Assembly: GCA_963601915.1 (NCBI GenBank)
Contig: CAVCGL010000004.1
Coordinates: forward strand, 62,001 to 126,000
Length of the DNA stretch: 64,000 nucleotides
Reading direction: 5' to 3'
From: Butyricicoccus_A sp963601915
GTDB lineage: Bacteria; Bacillota; Clostridia; Oscillospirales; Butyricicoccaceae
Shown: piece by piece, positions 34,735 to 44,619 of the stretch
Layout of the letters: every line of letters starts with the position of its first letter
Position numbering within the stretch: position 1 is the stretch's first letter
Program-made: the position numbers and the translations under genes
Notes under the pieces: model-generated
Told to the model about the DNA's origin: nothing
Databases searched by the model: none
Seen by the model: the letters and a program-made list of their open reading frames with translations, nothing else

Positions 34735-34777
34735 AAGTACAGAACAAATGTTCGATTTTGTTCTGTACTTTTTTTAT
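34735..34777 (+). terminator. terminator after radC
   Basis: AAGTACAGAACAAA / TTTGTTCTGTACTT stem with loop TGTTCGAT, followed by T5. Its left arm and loop contain the LexA box. Confidence 0.88.
34741..34754. promoter_or_regulatory. LexA (SOS) box of uvrBA
   Basis: AGAACAAATGTTCG contains GAAC-N4-GTTC, the core of the Gram-positive LexA/DinR site CGAAC-N4-GTTCG. It lies 32 bp before the extended -10 of uvrB. Confidence 0.75.
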
Positions 34778-34783
34778 GGCGTA

Positions 34784-34792
34784 TGATATACT
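34784..34792 (+). promoter_or_regulatory. extended -10 promoter of uvrBA
   Basis: TGATATACT (TG at 34784, TATACT 34787-34792); the -35 is TGTACT at 34764-34769. Confidence 0.6.
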
Positions 34793-34838
34793 GGACAAGG
34801 AATATACTAAGAAATAGGACAGGCTGCGGGAGAATGCA

Positions 34839-36806
34839 ATGGATCATTTTGAATTAGTATCAGAATATAAACCGGCGGGAGATCAGCCGGAAGCCATTCA
34901 AAAGCTGGCGCAGGGCGTGAAGCTCGGTTTTGAGGAACAGACCCTGCTGGGTGTCACCGGTTCCGGCAAGACATTTACGATGGCAAATATCATACAGGAA
35001 GTGCAAAAGCCTACCTTGGTCTTGGCGCATAACAAAACGCTGGCAGCGCAGTTGTGCTCTGAGCTGCGCGAGTTCTTTCCGAATAATGCGGTAGAGTTTT
35101 TCGTTTCTTATTATGATTATTATCAGCCAGAAGCGTATATTGCGTCTACAGATACCTATATCGAAAAGGACTCGGCAATCAATGAGGAAATTGAGCGGCT
35201 GCGGCATTCAGCGACATCCGCTTTGGCAGAACGCAATGATGTCATTATTGTTGCATCTGTCTCATGCATTTACTCGTTGGGCGATCCGATTGATTATAAA
35301 AAGATGGTCATTTCTCTGCGTCCGGGCATGGAAGTGCCGTATGACTCGCTCATGAAACGACTGACAGAGATTCAATACGAACGCAATGATATTGCGTTCG
35401 AGCGAAATCGCTTTCGTGTGCGCGGAGATACCATAGAAATCTGGCCGGTATACACGGATTCCTTCGCCTATCGTGTAGAATTTTTCGGAGATGAAATTGA
35501 ACGTATCAGCGAAATCAATCCGCTGACCGGCGAGCGAATGCGTGAGGTGCAGCACGCGGCCATTTATCCGGCTTCCCATTACGTCACACCAAAGGATAAG
35601 ATGGAATCTGCCATTCAGGAAATACGCGAAGAGATGGAACAGCGCGTGGCATGGTTTAAAGACAACGAAAAATTTGTCGAAGCACAGCGTATTGAACAGC
35701 GCACGCGCTATGACATGGAAATGATGGAGGAAATCGGCTTTTGCAGCGGCATCGAAAACTATTCTCGTGTGCTGTCTGGACGCAAGCCCGGCTCTGCGCC
35801 GTACACACTGATGGATTATTTCCCAAAGGATTTCTTGATGATTATCGACGAGTCCCATGTGACAATTCCGCAGGTGCGAGCGATGTATGCCGGCGATCAG
35901 GCTCGTAAAAAGAGCTTGATTGACAATGGCTTCCGTTTGCCATCGGCACTGGACAATCGTCCGCTGAATTTTGAAGAATTTCAAGAACGCATTCATCAGG
36001 TGATTTATGTCAGTGCTACCCCATCGGATTTTGAAAAAAGCCGATCCAGCCAGATTGTCGAACAGCTCATTCGTCCTACCGGTCTGCTGGATCCGATCAT
36101 TTCGGTTCGACCGATTGAGGGACAGATTGACGATTTGATTGGAGAGATCAACGCGCGGACTGCGCGAAAAGAGCGTGTTCTCGTCACGACATTGACGGTC
36201 AAGATGGCGGAAGATTTGACGGACTATTTGGAAAATGCGGGCATTCGGGTGCGGTATCTGCATCATGATGTCAAGACAATACAGCGCATGGAAATCATTC
36301 GAGATCTGCGCTTAGGCGTGTTTGACGTTCTGGTAGGCATCAATCTGCTGCGCGAGGGCTTGGATTTGCCGGAGGTATCGCTGGTGGCGATTCTCGATGC
36401 CGACAAGGAGGGCTTTCTGCGCTCGGAAACTGCGCTGGTACAGACGATGGGACGTGCGGCGAGAAATGCAGAGGGAGAAGTTATTCTGTATGCCGATACG
36501 CGCACGCCGTCTATGGAACGTGCAATTCGAGAGACCGAACGCCGCCGTGCGATTCAGCAGCAATTTAATGAAGAACACGGCATTGTGCCGAAGACGATTG
36601 TGAAACAGGTGCGCGACATCATTGAGATTTCGGCTCCGGCTTCTGAGGTCGGCGCGGTGCTCAGCAAAAAGAAATTAGATAAAACACAGCGCCTCCAGCA
36701 GATTGCTATTTTGCGCAAGAAGATGAAGGAAGCGGCAACCATGTTGGAATTTGAGCTGGCTGCTGATTTGCGCGATCAGATTCGTGAACTGGAAGCACAG
36801 GATTGA
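34839..36806 (+). CDS. uvrB: excinuclease ABC subunit B
   Basis: 655 residues, full length. The helicase-like ATPase Walker A is GVTGSGKT (38-45). The beta-hairpin region has YYDYYQPEAYIASTDTYIEKD. Helicase motifs II-VI are seen as IIDESHVT, YVSATP and GRAARNAEG. The UVR domain at the C-terminus (about 620-655) contacts UvrC. With UvrA it loads on damaged DNA in nucleotide excision repair. GGGAG precedes the ATG, and uvrA follows after 15 bp. SOS control is indicated by the LexA box. Confidence 0.97.
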   Translation: MDHFELVSEYKPAGDQPEAIQKLAQGVKLGFEEQTLLGVTGSGKTFTMANIIQEVQKPTLVLAHNKTLAAQLCSELREFFPNNAVEFFVSYYDYYQPEAYIASTDTYIEKDSAINEEIERLRHSATSALAERNDVIIVASVSCIYSLGDPIDYKKMVISLRPGMEVPYDSLMKRLTEIQYERNDIAFERNRFRVRGDTIEIWPVYTDSFAYRVEFFGDEIERISEINPLTGERMREVQHAAIYPASHYVTPKDKMESAIQEIREEMEQRVAWFKDNEKFVEAQRIEQRTRYDMEMMEEIGFCSGIENYSRVLSGRKPGSAPYTLMDYFPKDFLMIIDESHVTIPQVRAMYAGDQARKKSLIDNGFRLPSALDNRPLNFEEFQERIHQVIYVSATPSDFEKSRSSQIVEQLIRPTGLLDPIISVRPIEGQIDDLIGEINARTARKERVLVTTLTVKMAEDLTDYLENAGIRVRYLHHDVKTIQRMEIIRDLRLGVFDVLVGINLLREGLDLPEVSLVAILDADKEGFLRSETALVQTMGRAARNAEGEVILYADTRTPSMERAIRETERRRAIQQQFNEEHGIVPKTIVKQVRDIIEISAPASEVGAVLSKKKLDKTQRLQQIAILRKKMKEAATMLEFELAADLRDQIRELEAQD

Positions 36807-36821
36807 TGCGGGAGAAACGTC

Positions 36822-39647
36822 ATGCAGGAGAATATTCATGTAAAAGGTGCTCGAGAGCACAATTTAAAAAACGTCGAGGTATGGATTCCGCGCGATAAAC
36901 TGGTTGTCTTAACCGGCTTGTCCGGCAGCGGCAAATCTTCCTTGGCATTTGATACAATTTATGCCGAAGGACAGCGGCGATACGTCGAGTCGCTGTCCTC
37001 TTATGCACGGCAGTTTTTGGGGCAGATGGATAAACCGGATGTGGATTTTATTGAAGGCTTGTCTCCAGCGATTTCCATTGACCAGAAAACAACGAGCAAA
37101 AACCCACGGTCTACGGTAGGAACCGTCACAGAGATTTATGATTATCTGCGCTTGATGTGGGCGCGTGTCGGTACACCGCACTGCCCAAAATGCGGAAAGG
37201 AAATCAAGCAACAGACGATTGACCAGATTGTCGATCAGCTGTTTGCATTGCCGGAGCGCACCAAATTGCAAATTTTGGCGCCGGTTGTTCGGCAACGCAA
37301 AGGCGAACATGTCAAGGTTTTTGCCGAAGCACGCAAAAGCGGTTATGTCCGCGTGCGTGTGGATGGCAATCTCTATGATCTATCGGAAGAAATCAAGCTG
37401 GAAAAGAACAAAAAACACAGCATTGAGATCGTAGTCGATCGAATTATTATCAAAGACGGCATTCGCAGCCGCCTGACAGACTCGATAGAGACTGCATGTG
37501 CGCAGACCGGCGGTTTGGTGATGGCAGAGATTCTCGGAGACAAGACGCTGTCTTTCTCGCAGAATTACGCCTGCGACGATTGTGGGATTTCCATTGAGGA
37601 ATTGACACCTCGCATGTTCTCGTTCAACAATCCCTACGGCGCGTGTCCGGTGTGCACGGGTTTGGGGGTACAGATGAAGATTGATCCGGACAGTATCATT
37701 CCCAATCCGAAGCTGTCCTTGCGAAAGGGAGCCGTGCAGGCAAGCGGATGGACAAACTGTGACACGGGATCTATTGCGCGAATGTATTACGATGCTTTGG
37801 GCAAACGGTATGGATTCACTCTGGATACACCGATAGAGAAAATGTCGGAGGAGGCCGTCCATGCACTGCTGTACGGTACCGGAGAGGAAAAGCTGACTCT
37901 GCGCGTTTCGCGTTATTCCGGCGGCAAGATGGAACAGCCGTTTGAAGGCATTGTGACCAATCTGGAACGCCGCTATAAAGAGACGACATCGGAATGGGCG
38001 CGTGCGGAAATCGAAGAGTCTATGCGGGAGACACCGTGTCCGGAATGCGGCGGGCGCAGGCTGAAAAAAGAACTGCTCGCAGTCACTGTCGGCGGATTAA
38101 ATATCATGGAGTTTTGTGAGAAGCCGGTCAGCAAGGGCTTGGAGTTTTTCCAAAATCTCCAGCTGACCGAACAGCAAAATCGCATCGCAGAGCGCATCGT
38201 CAAGGAAGCCTGCGCGCGGTTGGGATTTTTGCAAAATGTTGGCTTGGGATATTTGACGCTGGCACGGCCTTCGGCAACATTGTCCGGCGGTGAGAGCCAG
38301 CGCATTCGCTTGGCAACACAAATTGGTTCGGCTTTGATGGGCGTGTTGTATATTCTAGATGAGCCGTCTATTGGTCTGCATCAGAGAGATAATGACAAGC
38401 TGCTCGCCACGCTCAAAAACCTGCGGGACATGGGAAATACCCTGCTTGTTGTCGAGCATGATGAGGATACCATGCTGGCGGCGGACTACATTGTGGATGT
38501 TGGACCGGGAGCAGGCACCAACGGCGGAGAGATTGTCTATGCCGGAAATGTGCATGGCTTGGTGCAGTGCGAGCAATCCATCACGGGACAATATTTAAGC
38601 GGAAAACGTCAAATTTTGGTTCCAGATCAAAGAAGAACCGGCAATGGCAAGCAGTTAACCTTTACAGGGTGCCGCGTCAATAATTTGCAAAACCAAACGT
38701 TTGATATTCCGCTCGGCACGTTCACTTGTGTGACCGGTGTGTCCGGCAGCGGCAAATCTTCGTTTGTCAATGAGATTCTCTATAAAAAGCTGGCGGCAGA
38801 ACTGAATCGGGCAAAATGCAAGCCGGGCGCTTTTGATGAGGTGATCGGGCTGGAGCATTTGGACAAGGTGATTGATATTGACCAGTCGCCGATTGGACGC
38901 ACGCCGCGCTCCAATCCGGCGACATATACCGGTCTGTTTAACGACATTCGTTCCTTGTTTGCGCAGACACAAGATGCAAAAATGCGTGCCTATGGCCCGG
39001 GAAGATTCTCGTTTAATGTCAAGGGCGGGCGCTGTGAAGCGTGCACCGGCGACGGCTTGATTAAGATTGAGATGCATTTCCTGCCGGATTTATATGTCCC
39101 GTGTGAAGTGTGCAAAGGCAAACGATACAACAAAGAGACGCTGGAAGTGCGTTATAAGGGCAAAAATATTTCCGATGTGCTGGATATGACGGTGGATGAA
39201 GCGGTTACGTTCTTTGAAAATGTCCCTAAGATTCACAGACGCCTGCTGACACTGCAAGAGGTCGGACTGGGCTATGTCAAGATTGGTCAATCGTCTACCA
39301 CGTTGTCCGGCGGCGAGAGCCAGCGTGTCAAGCTCGCTACGGAGCTTTCTAAACGCTCGACGGGCCGCACAATGTATATTCTGGATGAGCCGACAACTGG
39401 TTTGCACACGGCGGATGTTCATCGCTTGCTGGACGTGCTGCAAAAACTGGTAGATGGCGGCAATACAGTTGTAGTGATTGAACACAATTTGGATGTCATT
39501 AAAGTCGCAGATCACATTATTGATCTGGGGCCGGAAGGCGGCGATGGCGGCGGACGCATTGTCTGCACAGGCACGCCGGAACAGGTCATGCAGTGTGGGC
39601 AATCGTATACGGGTCAGTATCTGAAAAAATATTTGGAAAAGAAGTAA
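36822..39647 (+). CDS. uvrA: excinuclease ABC subunit A
   Basis: 941 residues, full length. Two ABC ATPase modules: Walker A GLSGSGKSS near residue 31 and GVSGSGKSS near 640; signatures LSGGESQRIRLA and LSGGESQRVKLA. Zinc modules are CPKCGKE... and CPVCTG in the first half and CEACTGDG...CEVCKGKRYN in the second. It finds helix-distorting lesions and hands DNA to UvrB. Nothing unusual was seen. Confidence 0.97.
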   Translation: MQENIHVKGAREHNLKNVEVWIPRDKLVVLTGLSGSGKSSLAFDTIYAEGQRRYVESLSSYARQFLGQMDKPDVDFIEGLSPAISIDQKTTSKNPRSTVGTVTEIYDYLRLMWARVGTPHCPKCGKEIKQQTIDQIVDQLFALPERTKLQILAPVVRQRKGEHVKVFAEARKSGYVRVRVDGNLYDLSEEIKLEKNKKHSIEIVVDRIIIKDGIRSRLTDSIETACAQTGGLVMAEILGDKTLSFSQNYACDDCGISIEELTPRMFSFNNPYGACPVCTGLGVQMKIDPDSIIPNPKLSLRKGAVQASGWTNCDTGSIARMYYDALGKRYGFTLDTPIEKMSEEAVHALLYGTGEEKLTLRVSRYSGGKMEQPFEGIVTNLERRYKETTSEWARAEIEESMRETPCPECGGRRLKKELLAVTVGGLNIMEFCEKPVSKGLEFFQNLQLTEQQNRIAERIVKEACARLGFLQNVGLGYLTLARPSATLSGGESQRIRLATQIGSALMGVLYILDEPSIGLHQRDNDKLLATLKNLRDMGNTLLVVEHDEDTMLAADYIVDVGPGAGTNGGEIVYAGNVHGLVQCEQSITGQYLSGKRQILVPDQRRTGNGKQLTFTGCRVNNLQNQTFDIPLGTFTCVTGVSGSGKSSFVNEILYKKLAAELNRAKCKPGAFDEVIGLEHLDKVIDIDQSPIGRTPRSNPATYTGLFNDIRSLFAQTQDAKMRAYGPGRFSFNVKGGRCEACTGDGLIKIEMHFLPDLYVPCEVCKGKRYNKETLEVRYKGKNISDVLDMTVDEAVTFFENVPKIHRRLLTLQEVGLGYVKIGQSSTTLSGGESQRVKLATELSKRSTGRTMYILDEPTTGLHTADVHRLLDVLQKLVDGGNTVVVIEHNLDVIKVADHIIDLGPEGGDGGGRIVCTGTPEQVMQCGQSYTGQYLKKYLEKK

Positions 39648-39658
39648 AAATTTTTGGG

Positions 39659-39700
39659 CAAAGAGGAGCAAATCCGCAGTTGGGTTTGCTTCTCTTTTTG
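39659..39700 (+). terminator. terminator of uvrBA
   Basis: AAGAGGAGCAAATCC / GGGTTTGCTTCTCTTT stem with a short loop and T5. Confidence 0.8.
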
Positions 39701-39777
39701 CATTTCTTGGAGATAAACGGGAATTCGTGAAGAGACGGTAAATTTTCCCTATTGTCGGCGGAATTCTTTCGGAAATC

Positions 39778-39806
39778 TTGTGAACGGACGTTTTTTTTGT
39801 TATACT
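39778..39806 (+). promoter_or_regulatory. promoter of the recJ operon
   Basis: TTGTGA (39778-39783), 17 bp, TATACT (39801-39806). Confidence 0.75.
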
Positions 39807-39843
39807 GTTATGTGAATTAAAATAATATAAAAGAGGAGTTGCA

Positions 39844-41949
39844 ATGAAATCAAAAAAATGGAACATTGCCCGGCCGGATATAGGCGCTGTGCGCAGTCTG
39901 ACAAAGACCTGCGGCTATGCACCGCTGACGGCAGCCGTGTTGTGTGCACGGGGACTGGACACGCCGGAAAAAGCGCAGGCTTTTCTGAGTCATGACCTGT
40001 CCGGACTGCATGATCCGTTCTTACTGCCTGACATGCATCGCGCAGTAGAGGCGATTGACAACGCAATTGCAGACGGCGAGCACATTGCCGTGTTTGGTGA
40101 CTACGATGTGGACGGAATCACATCCACCTGCGTCCTCGTTCGTTATTTAAAGAGCAGGGGAGCTGCGTGCAGCTACTATATTCCGGATCGTCTGACCGAA
40201 GGATATGGTCTGAACAAGCCAGCTCTGTTGTCGCTCAAGCAATCAGGCGTCTCGATGGTTATTACGGTGGATTCCGGCATCACGGCGGTAGAAGAAATCG
40301 CATACGCCAATGAAATCGGATTAAAAGTCGTTGTGACTGACCATCATGAATGTAAGGACGATTTGCCGCATGCGGTGGCTGTTGTCAACCCGAAGCGAAC
40401 CGACAGCACGTATCCGTTCAAAGATCTCGCTGGTGTTGGCGTGGTATTTAAGCTGATTTGTGCCTTAGAGCATCCCAAACAGCTGGAACAGGTCATGACG
40501 ACCTACCTGGATTTGGTTGCTGTTGGTACGATTGCAGATGTTATGCGGCTGCAGGGCGAAAACCGCGTGATTGTCACATATGGTTTGCTGCTGTTGCAGC
40601 AGACGGACAATCCTGGTCTGCGGATGCTGATGCGGGAAGCGGGCGTGGAAACGCGCCGGATGACTTCCTCCGTGGTCAGCTTTACCTTGGCACCGCGTAT
40701 CAATGCAGCCGGACGCATGGGCTGTGCAGATGAGGCTGCGGAGCTGTTTTTGACAGACAGCCCGCATCGCGCACAGGAAATTGCGGCGTTGCTTTGCAGT
40801 CAGAATAAGCAGCGGCAAAATGCAGAAAATGAAATTTTGCGGCAGGCATATGATGTGCTGCAAAAGGAATATGACCCGCAGGAAGACCGCATGATTGTTT
40901 TGTGGGGAGAAAATTGGCATCACGGTGTGATCGGTATTGTGTCCTCACGTATTTCTGACCGGTATGGATGTCCAACCGTGCTGATTTCCCTGGATGGTGA
41001 ACACGGAAAAGGCTCTGGACGTTCCGTCAATGGATTTAATCTGTTTGAAGCGCTGGAACACAGCTCACAATATTTGGAGAAGTTCGGCGGACATGCTTTG
41101 GCAGCTGGATTGACTATTTCTCGAGACATGCTGCCAGCCTTCAAAAAGAGCATCTGTGCGTATGCAAAGCAAAATATTACGGAGCAGGATTTGATGCCGG
41201 TTGTCAATATCGACTGCTTGATTTCTCCGGACGATATTACCATGGAGTCCATTCGGGAGCTGAGCATTCTGGAACCGTATGGCATGGGAAACCGAGAACC
41301 GATTTTTGCGATTCGAGAGATGACCGTGGAGGAGATCACACCGATTTCCAGTGACAGGCATCTCAAAATGTCTCTGATTAAGGGCAATCGCCGGTTTACC
41401 GCTATGCTGTTCGGCACAGGCTCCGGCGGATGTCCGGTTGTACAGGGAGATATTGTAGACGCGGCATTTAGCTTGGAAATCAACCATTTTCGCAACCAGC
41501 AGACCATTCAGCTCATGCTCAAAGACATTCGGCTGAGCGATTGCGAGCTGGAACGCGACCACTATTTTTTGTCTGTCTATTCGCATTTTATCAACGGAGA
41601 AGCGCTGACGGACAATCAAGTCAATCAGATTTACCCCAATCGCCCGGATCTTGTGGCGGTATGGCGACATATTATCTCGCAGGCGGAAAACAAAAAGCTG
41701 ACAGCGCCGTATAATACGCTGTCACGGAGAATTTCTTATGAATCCAGACGACTGGTCAATATCGGTAAGCTGTTTGTCTGTCTGGATGTGTTCTCGGAGA
41801 GCCGCCTGTTAAATTACCATTTTAAAAACAACCTGTTGTACATTCGGATTTTACCGTTTCAGGGAAAAGCGGATATTACCAAGTCGGTGGTATTGGCAAC
41901 CTTGAAACATAGAAAACAACAAAACGCGGCTGAAAATCAGCTGAGTTGA
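39844..41949 (+). CDS. recJ: single-stranded-DNA-specific exonuclease RecJ
   Basis: 701 residues. DHH motifs are complete: D86, D88 and D90 in VFGDYDVDGIT, VDSGIT, and VTDHHECKD. DHHA1 (GRSVNGFNLFEALE) and an OB-like domain follow. The last 130 residues are an additional C-terminal region common in Firmicutes. It degrades single-stranded DNA 5' to 3' in recombination and mismatch repair. GAGGAG precedes the ATG. It heads a run recJ-rel-dtd-MBL-hemZ conserved in Clostridia. Confidence 0.95.
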   Translation: MKSKKWNIARPDIGAVRSLTKTCGYAPLTAAVLCARGLDTPEKAQAFLSHDLSGLHDPFLLPDMHRAVEAIDNAIADGEHIAVFGDYDVDGITSTCVLVRYLKSRGAACSYYIPDRLTEGYGLNKPALLSLKQSGVSMVITVDSGITAVEEIAYANEIGLKVVVTDHHECKDDLPHAVAVVNPKRTDSTYPFKDLAGVGVVFKLICALEHPKQLEQVMTTYLDLVAVGTIADVMRLQGENRVIVTYGLLLLQQTDNPGLRMLMREAGVETRRMTSSVVSFTLAPRINAAGRMGCADEAAELFLTDSPHRAQEIAALLCSQNKQRQNAENEILRQAYDVLQKEYDPQEDRMIVLWGENWHHGVIGIVSSRISDRYGCPTVLISLDGEHGKGSGRSVNGFNLFEALEHSSQYLEKFGGHALAAGLTISRDMLPAFKKSICAYAKQNITEQDLMPVVNIDCLISPDDITMESIRELSILEPYGMGNREPIFAIREMTVEEITPISSDRHLKMSLIKGNRRFTAMLFGTGSGGCPVVQGDIVDAAFSLEINHFRNQQTIQLMLKDIRLSDCELERDHYFLSVYSHFINGEALTDNQVNQIYPNRPDLVAVWRHIISQAENKKLTAPYNTLSRRISYESRRLVNIGKLFVCLDVFSESRLLNYHFKNNLLYIRILPFQGKADITKSVVLATLKHRKQQNAAENQLS

Positions 41950-41964
41950 CCGGGGAGTGAGCAT

Positions 41965-44139
41965 ATGGATATTCAAAACAAGATTGATTTTTTATTACAA
42001 CGTGTAGAAAAGCAGACACCGAATGCAGATGTCAACAAAATCCGCCGCGCATACGAGTGCGCCAACAAGGCACACGAAGGACAGAAGCGGAAAAATGGCG
42101 ATCCGTATATCATTCATCCGGTCTCTGTGGCAGAAATTATCGTGGAGATGGGATTGGATACCGACTCCATCTGTGCGGGTCTCCTGCATGACTGTATTGA
42201 GGATACTGCCTTCGGATACGATGAAATCAAGGAACAGTTCGGCGAATCGGTAGCAGACCTGGTCAATGGCGTGACGCGCTTGGGACAGCTGCATTATTCC
42301 AAGGCGCAGGAACAGGTTGAGGATCTGCGCAAGATGCTGATTGCCATGGCAAAGGATATTCGCGTCATTCTCATTAAACTGGCGGATCGCCTGCACAATA
42401 TGCGTACCATGCAGTATATGACGGTGGAAAAACAGCGTTCCAAGTCGTTGGAGACAATGGAAATCTACGCACCGATTGCGCACCGCTTGGGTATGCAGCG
42501 CGTCAAGTGGGAACTGGAAGATCTGTCGCTGAAATATCTCGACCCGATTGGCTATAAGGAAATTGTAGACGGCTTGGAGCGGCAGCGTCCGGAGCTGGAA
42601 GAGATGCTCGACCGCATCAAAAAGACAATTCACGGCAAGTTGGACGAGAGCGGCATCAAAAATTCTATTTCCGCCCGCGTCAAGCATATTTATAGTATTT
42701 ATCGCAAGATGTTCGAGCAAAACAAGAGCATCAACGAGATCTACGATATTTGCGCCGTGCGCGTAATTGTAGAGTCTGTGGCGGACTGCTATAATGTGTT
42801 GGGCTATGTGCATGACCTGTACAAGCCGATTCCGGGACGATTTAAGGACTATATCTCGACGCCGAAGCCGAATGGCTATCGGTCGCTGCACACGACAGTC
42901 ATTGGTCGCTCCGGTGTGCCGTTTGAGGTGCAGATTCGCACAGAAGAAATGCACAAGATGGCGGAATACGGTATTGCGGCGCATTGGAAGTACAAGGAGC
43001 ATTTGCAGAAGAGCAGTGGCGAACAGACGTATGCGTGGATTCGCCAGCTGCTGGAGTCGCAGCAAGATACCGAGGCCGAAGACTTTATCAAGCACATCAA
43101 GGTAGATTTGTTCGCAGATGAAGTATTTGTGTTTACCCCGCGCGGAGATGCGGTTAGTTTGCCGGTAGGTGCTACGCCGATTGATTTTGCCTATGGTATT
43201 CACTCTGCAGTTGGCAACCGGATGACTGGATGTAAAGTCAATGGTCGTATTGCGCCGATTAACTACACACTGAAAAACGGCGATGTGGTCGAAATCTTGA
43301 CTTCCAAAGAGACACATGGTCCGAAGCGTGATTGGTTGAAAACCGTTAAGACATCTGAAGCTCGAAACAAGATTAAGCAGTGGTTTAAGAAAGAGTGCCG
43401 CGAGGAGAATATTGAACAGGGTCGCGCTGATCTGGAACGTGAACTGCGCTCCAGCTTATTGTACAGTCACTTTATGGAAAAGCTGGAAATTCAGAAGAAT
43501 GTTCTGGAAAAATTCGGATATCCAAACTTAGAAGAGATGTATAATGCATTGGGCTATGGCGGCATTACCGTGACAAAGGTGCTCAATAAGGTGCGCGATG
43601 AAGTCATTCGCGCGAGAAAGCAGGAGGAAAAACAGAGACCGCTCAATACGAAGACGACACCGCGTGGACGTTCAGATTCCGGTGTTGTTGTCGAAGGCTT
43701 GGATGATGTTGACTGCAAAGTGAAATTTGCTCGCTGTTGTACACCGGTGCCGGGTGATGATATTATCGGATATGTCACCCGCGGGTTTGGTGTTTCTGTT
43801 CACCGAAAAGACTGCGTCAATGTCAAAAATGCCAATCCGGAAGACAAAAAGCGCTGGGTAAACGTTTACTGGGATGAAAGCCATGTGGAATCCAAGGAAC
43901 GATTCAGCACGGCAATTCAGATTTCTACCAATGACCGCATGGGCGTCATGAATGATGTTTTGCAGCTGCTGGCGAATAACCATATCAACGTCAAGGACTT
44001 TAATGGCAAAACACTGTCCGAAGGCTACGGCATCATTAACATTGTCATTGCCGTCACGGGTCTGGCACAGCTGGATGCACTGACAAAGAAGCTGCGCGGT
44101 CTGCGCGGTGTCATTAACGTCACGCGCCAGACCATGTGA
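41965..44139 (+). CDS. rel: bifunctional (p)ppGpp synthetase/hydrolase
   Basis: 724 residues, full length. The HD hydrolase domain has H75-D76 and E79-D80 (LLHDCIEDT), so hydrolysis should be active. The synthetase domain shows RFKDYISTPKPNGYRSLHT. TGS (VFTPRGDAVSLPVGATPIDFAY), a helical/zinc-finger region with the Cys pair in FARCCTPVPGD, and a C-terminal ACT domain follow. It sets alarmone levels in response to uncharged tRNA on the ribosome, which works beside the T-box leaders of this window. It is followed by dtd after 10 bp. Confidence 0.97.
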   Translation: MDIQNKIDFLLQRVEKQTPNADVNKIRRAYECANKAHEGQKRKNGDPYIIHPVSVAEIIVEMGLDTDSICAGLLHDCIEDTAFGYDEIKEQFGESVADLVNGVTRLGQLHYSKAQEQVEDLRKMLIAMAKDIRVILIKLADRLHNMRTMQYMTVEKQRSKSLETMEIYAPIAHRLGMQRVKWELEDLSLKYLDPIGYKEIVDGLERQRPELEEMLDRIKKTIHGKLDESGIKNSISARVKHIYSIYRKMFEQNKSINEIYDICAVRVIVESVADCYNVLGYVHDLYKPIPGRFKDYISTPKPNGYRSLHTTVIGRSGVPFEVQIRTEEMHKMAEYGIAAHWKYKEHLQKSSGEQTYAWIRQLLESQQDTEAEDFIKHIKVDLFADEVFVFTPRGDAVSLPVGATPIDFAYGIHSAVGNRMTGCKVNGRIAPINYTLKNGDVVEILTSKETHGPKRDWLKTVKTSEARNKIKQWFKKECREENIEQGRADLERELRSSLLYSHFMEKLEIQKNVLEKFGYPNLEEMYNALGYGGITVTKVLNKVRDEVIRARKQEEKQRPLNTKTTPRGRSDSGVVVEGLDDVDCKVKFARCCTPVPGDDIIGYVTRGFGVSVHRKDCVNVKNANPEDKKRWVNVYWDESHVESKERFSTAIQISTNDRMGVMNDVLQLLANNHINVKDFNGKTLSEGYGIINIVIAVTGLAQLDALTKKLRGLRGVINVTRQTM

Positions 44140-44149
44140 GGAGGAAACC

Positions 44150-44608
44150 ATGAGAGCCGTATTACAGCGTGTCACGCACGCAAAAGTAACCATAGAAGGA
44201 CAGGTATCCGGTGAAATCGGAACAGGCTTTCTCGTTCTTCTCGGCGTTGCGCCGGAAGACACCCAAGAGCAAGCCCTGTATCTGGCGAGAAAGATTGCCG
44301 GTCTGCGCGTTTTTACCGATGACAATGATAAAATGAATTTAGCCCTTGCTGATGTCGGCGGAAGGCTGCTGGTCGTCAGCCAGTTTACACTGTATGCCGA
44401 CTGCCGCAAGGGAAAACGACCGAATTTCACCAAAGCGGCGAAAGGCGAACAGGCAAATGCCTTGTATGAATATTTTGTCAATTGCTGCCGTGGTCTGGGC
44501 ATTGAGACCCAGACCGGTGAATTTGGCGCAGATATGAAGGTCGAGCTGCTCAACGATGGACCTGTGACCATTCTGCTGGACACCGATGAGCTGATGCGAA
44601 AGAAATAA
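44150..44608 (+). CDS. dtd: D-aminoacyl-tRNA deacylase
   Basis: 152 residues from the ATG at 44150 (GAGGAGG seven bases ahead); the frame is open further up inside rel. Signatures VSQFTLYADCRKGKRP and the C-terminal LNDGPVTILLDT (the NxGPVT form) are intact. It removes D-amino acids, and glycine mischarged on tRNA-Ala. The rel-dtd pair is standard in Firmicutes. Confidence 0.96.
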   Translation: MRAVLQRVTHAKVTIEGQVSGEIGTGFLVLLGVAPEDTQEQALYLARKIAGLRVFTDDNDKMNLALADVGGRLLVVSQFTLYADCRKGKRPNFTKAAKGEQANALYEYFVNCCRGLGIETQTGEFGADMKVELLNDGPVTILLDTDELMRKK

Positions 44609-44619
44609 GAGGAAATACT

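Noticed and set aside
41995..43317. 440-residue open frame on the minus strand
   Set aside because: Antisense to rel; composition (His/Arg/Gln-rich) is typical of shadow translation.
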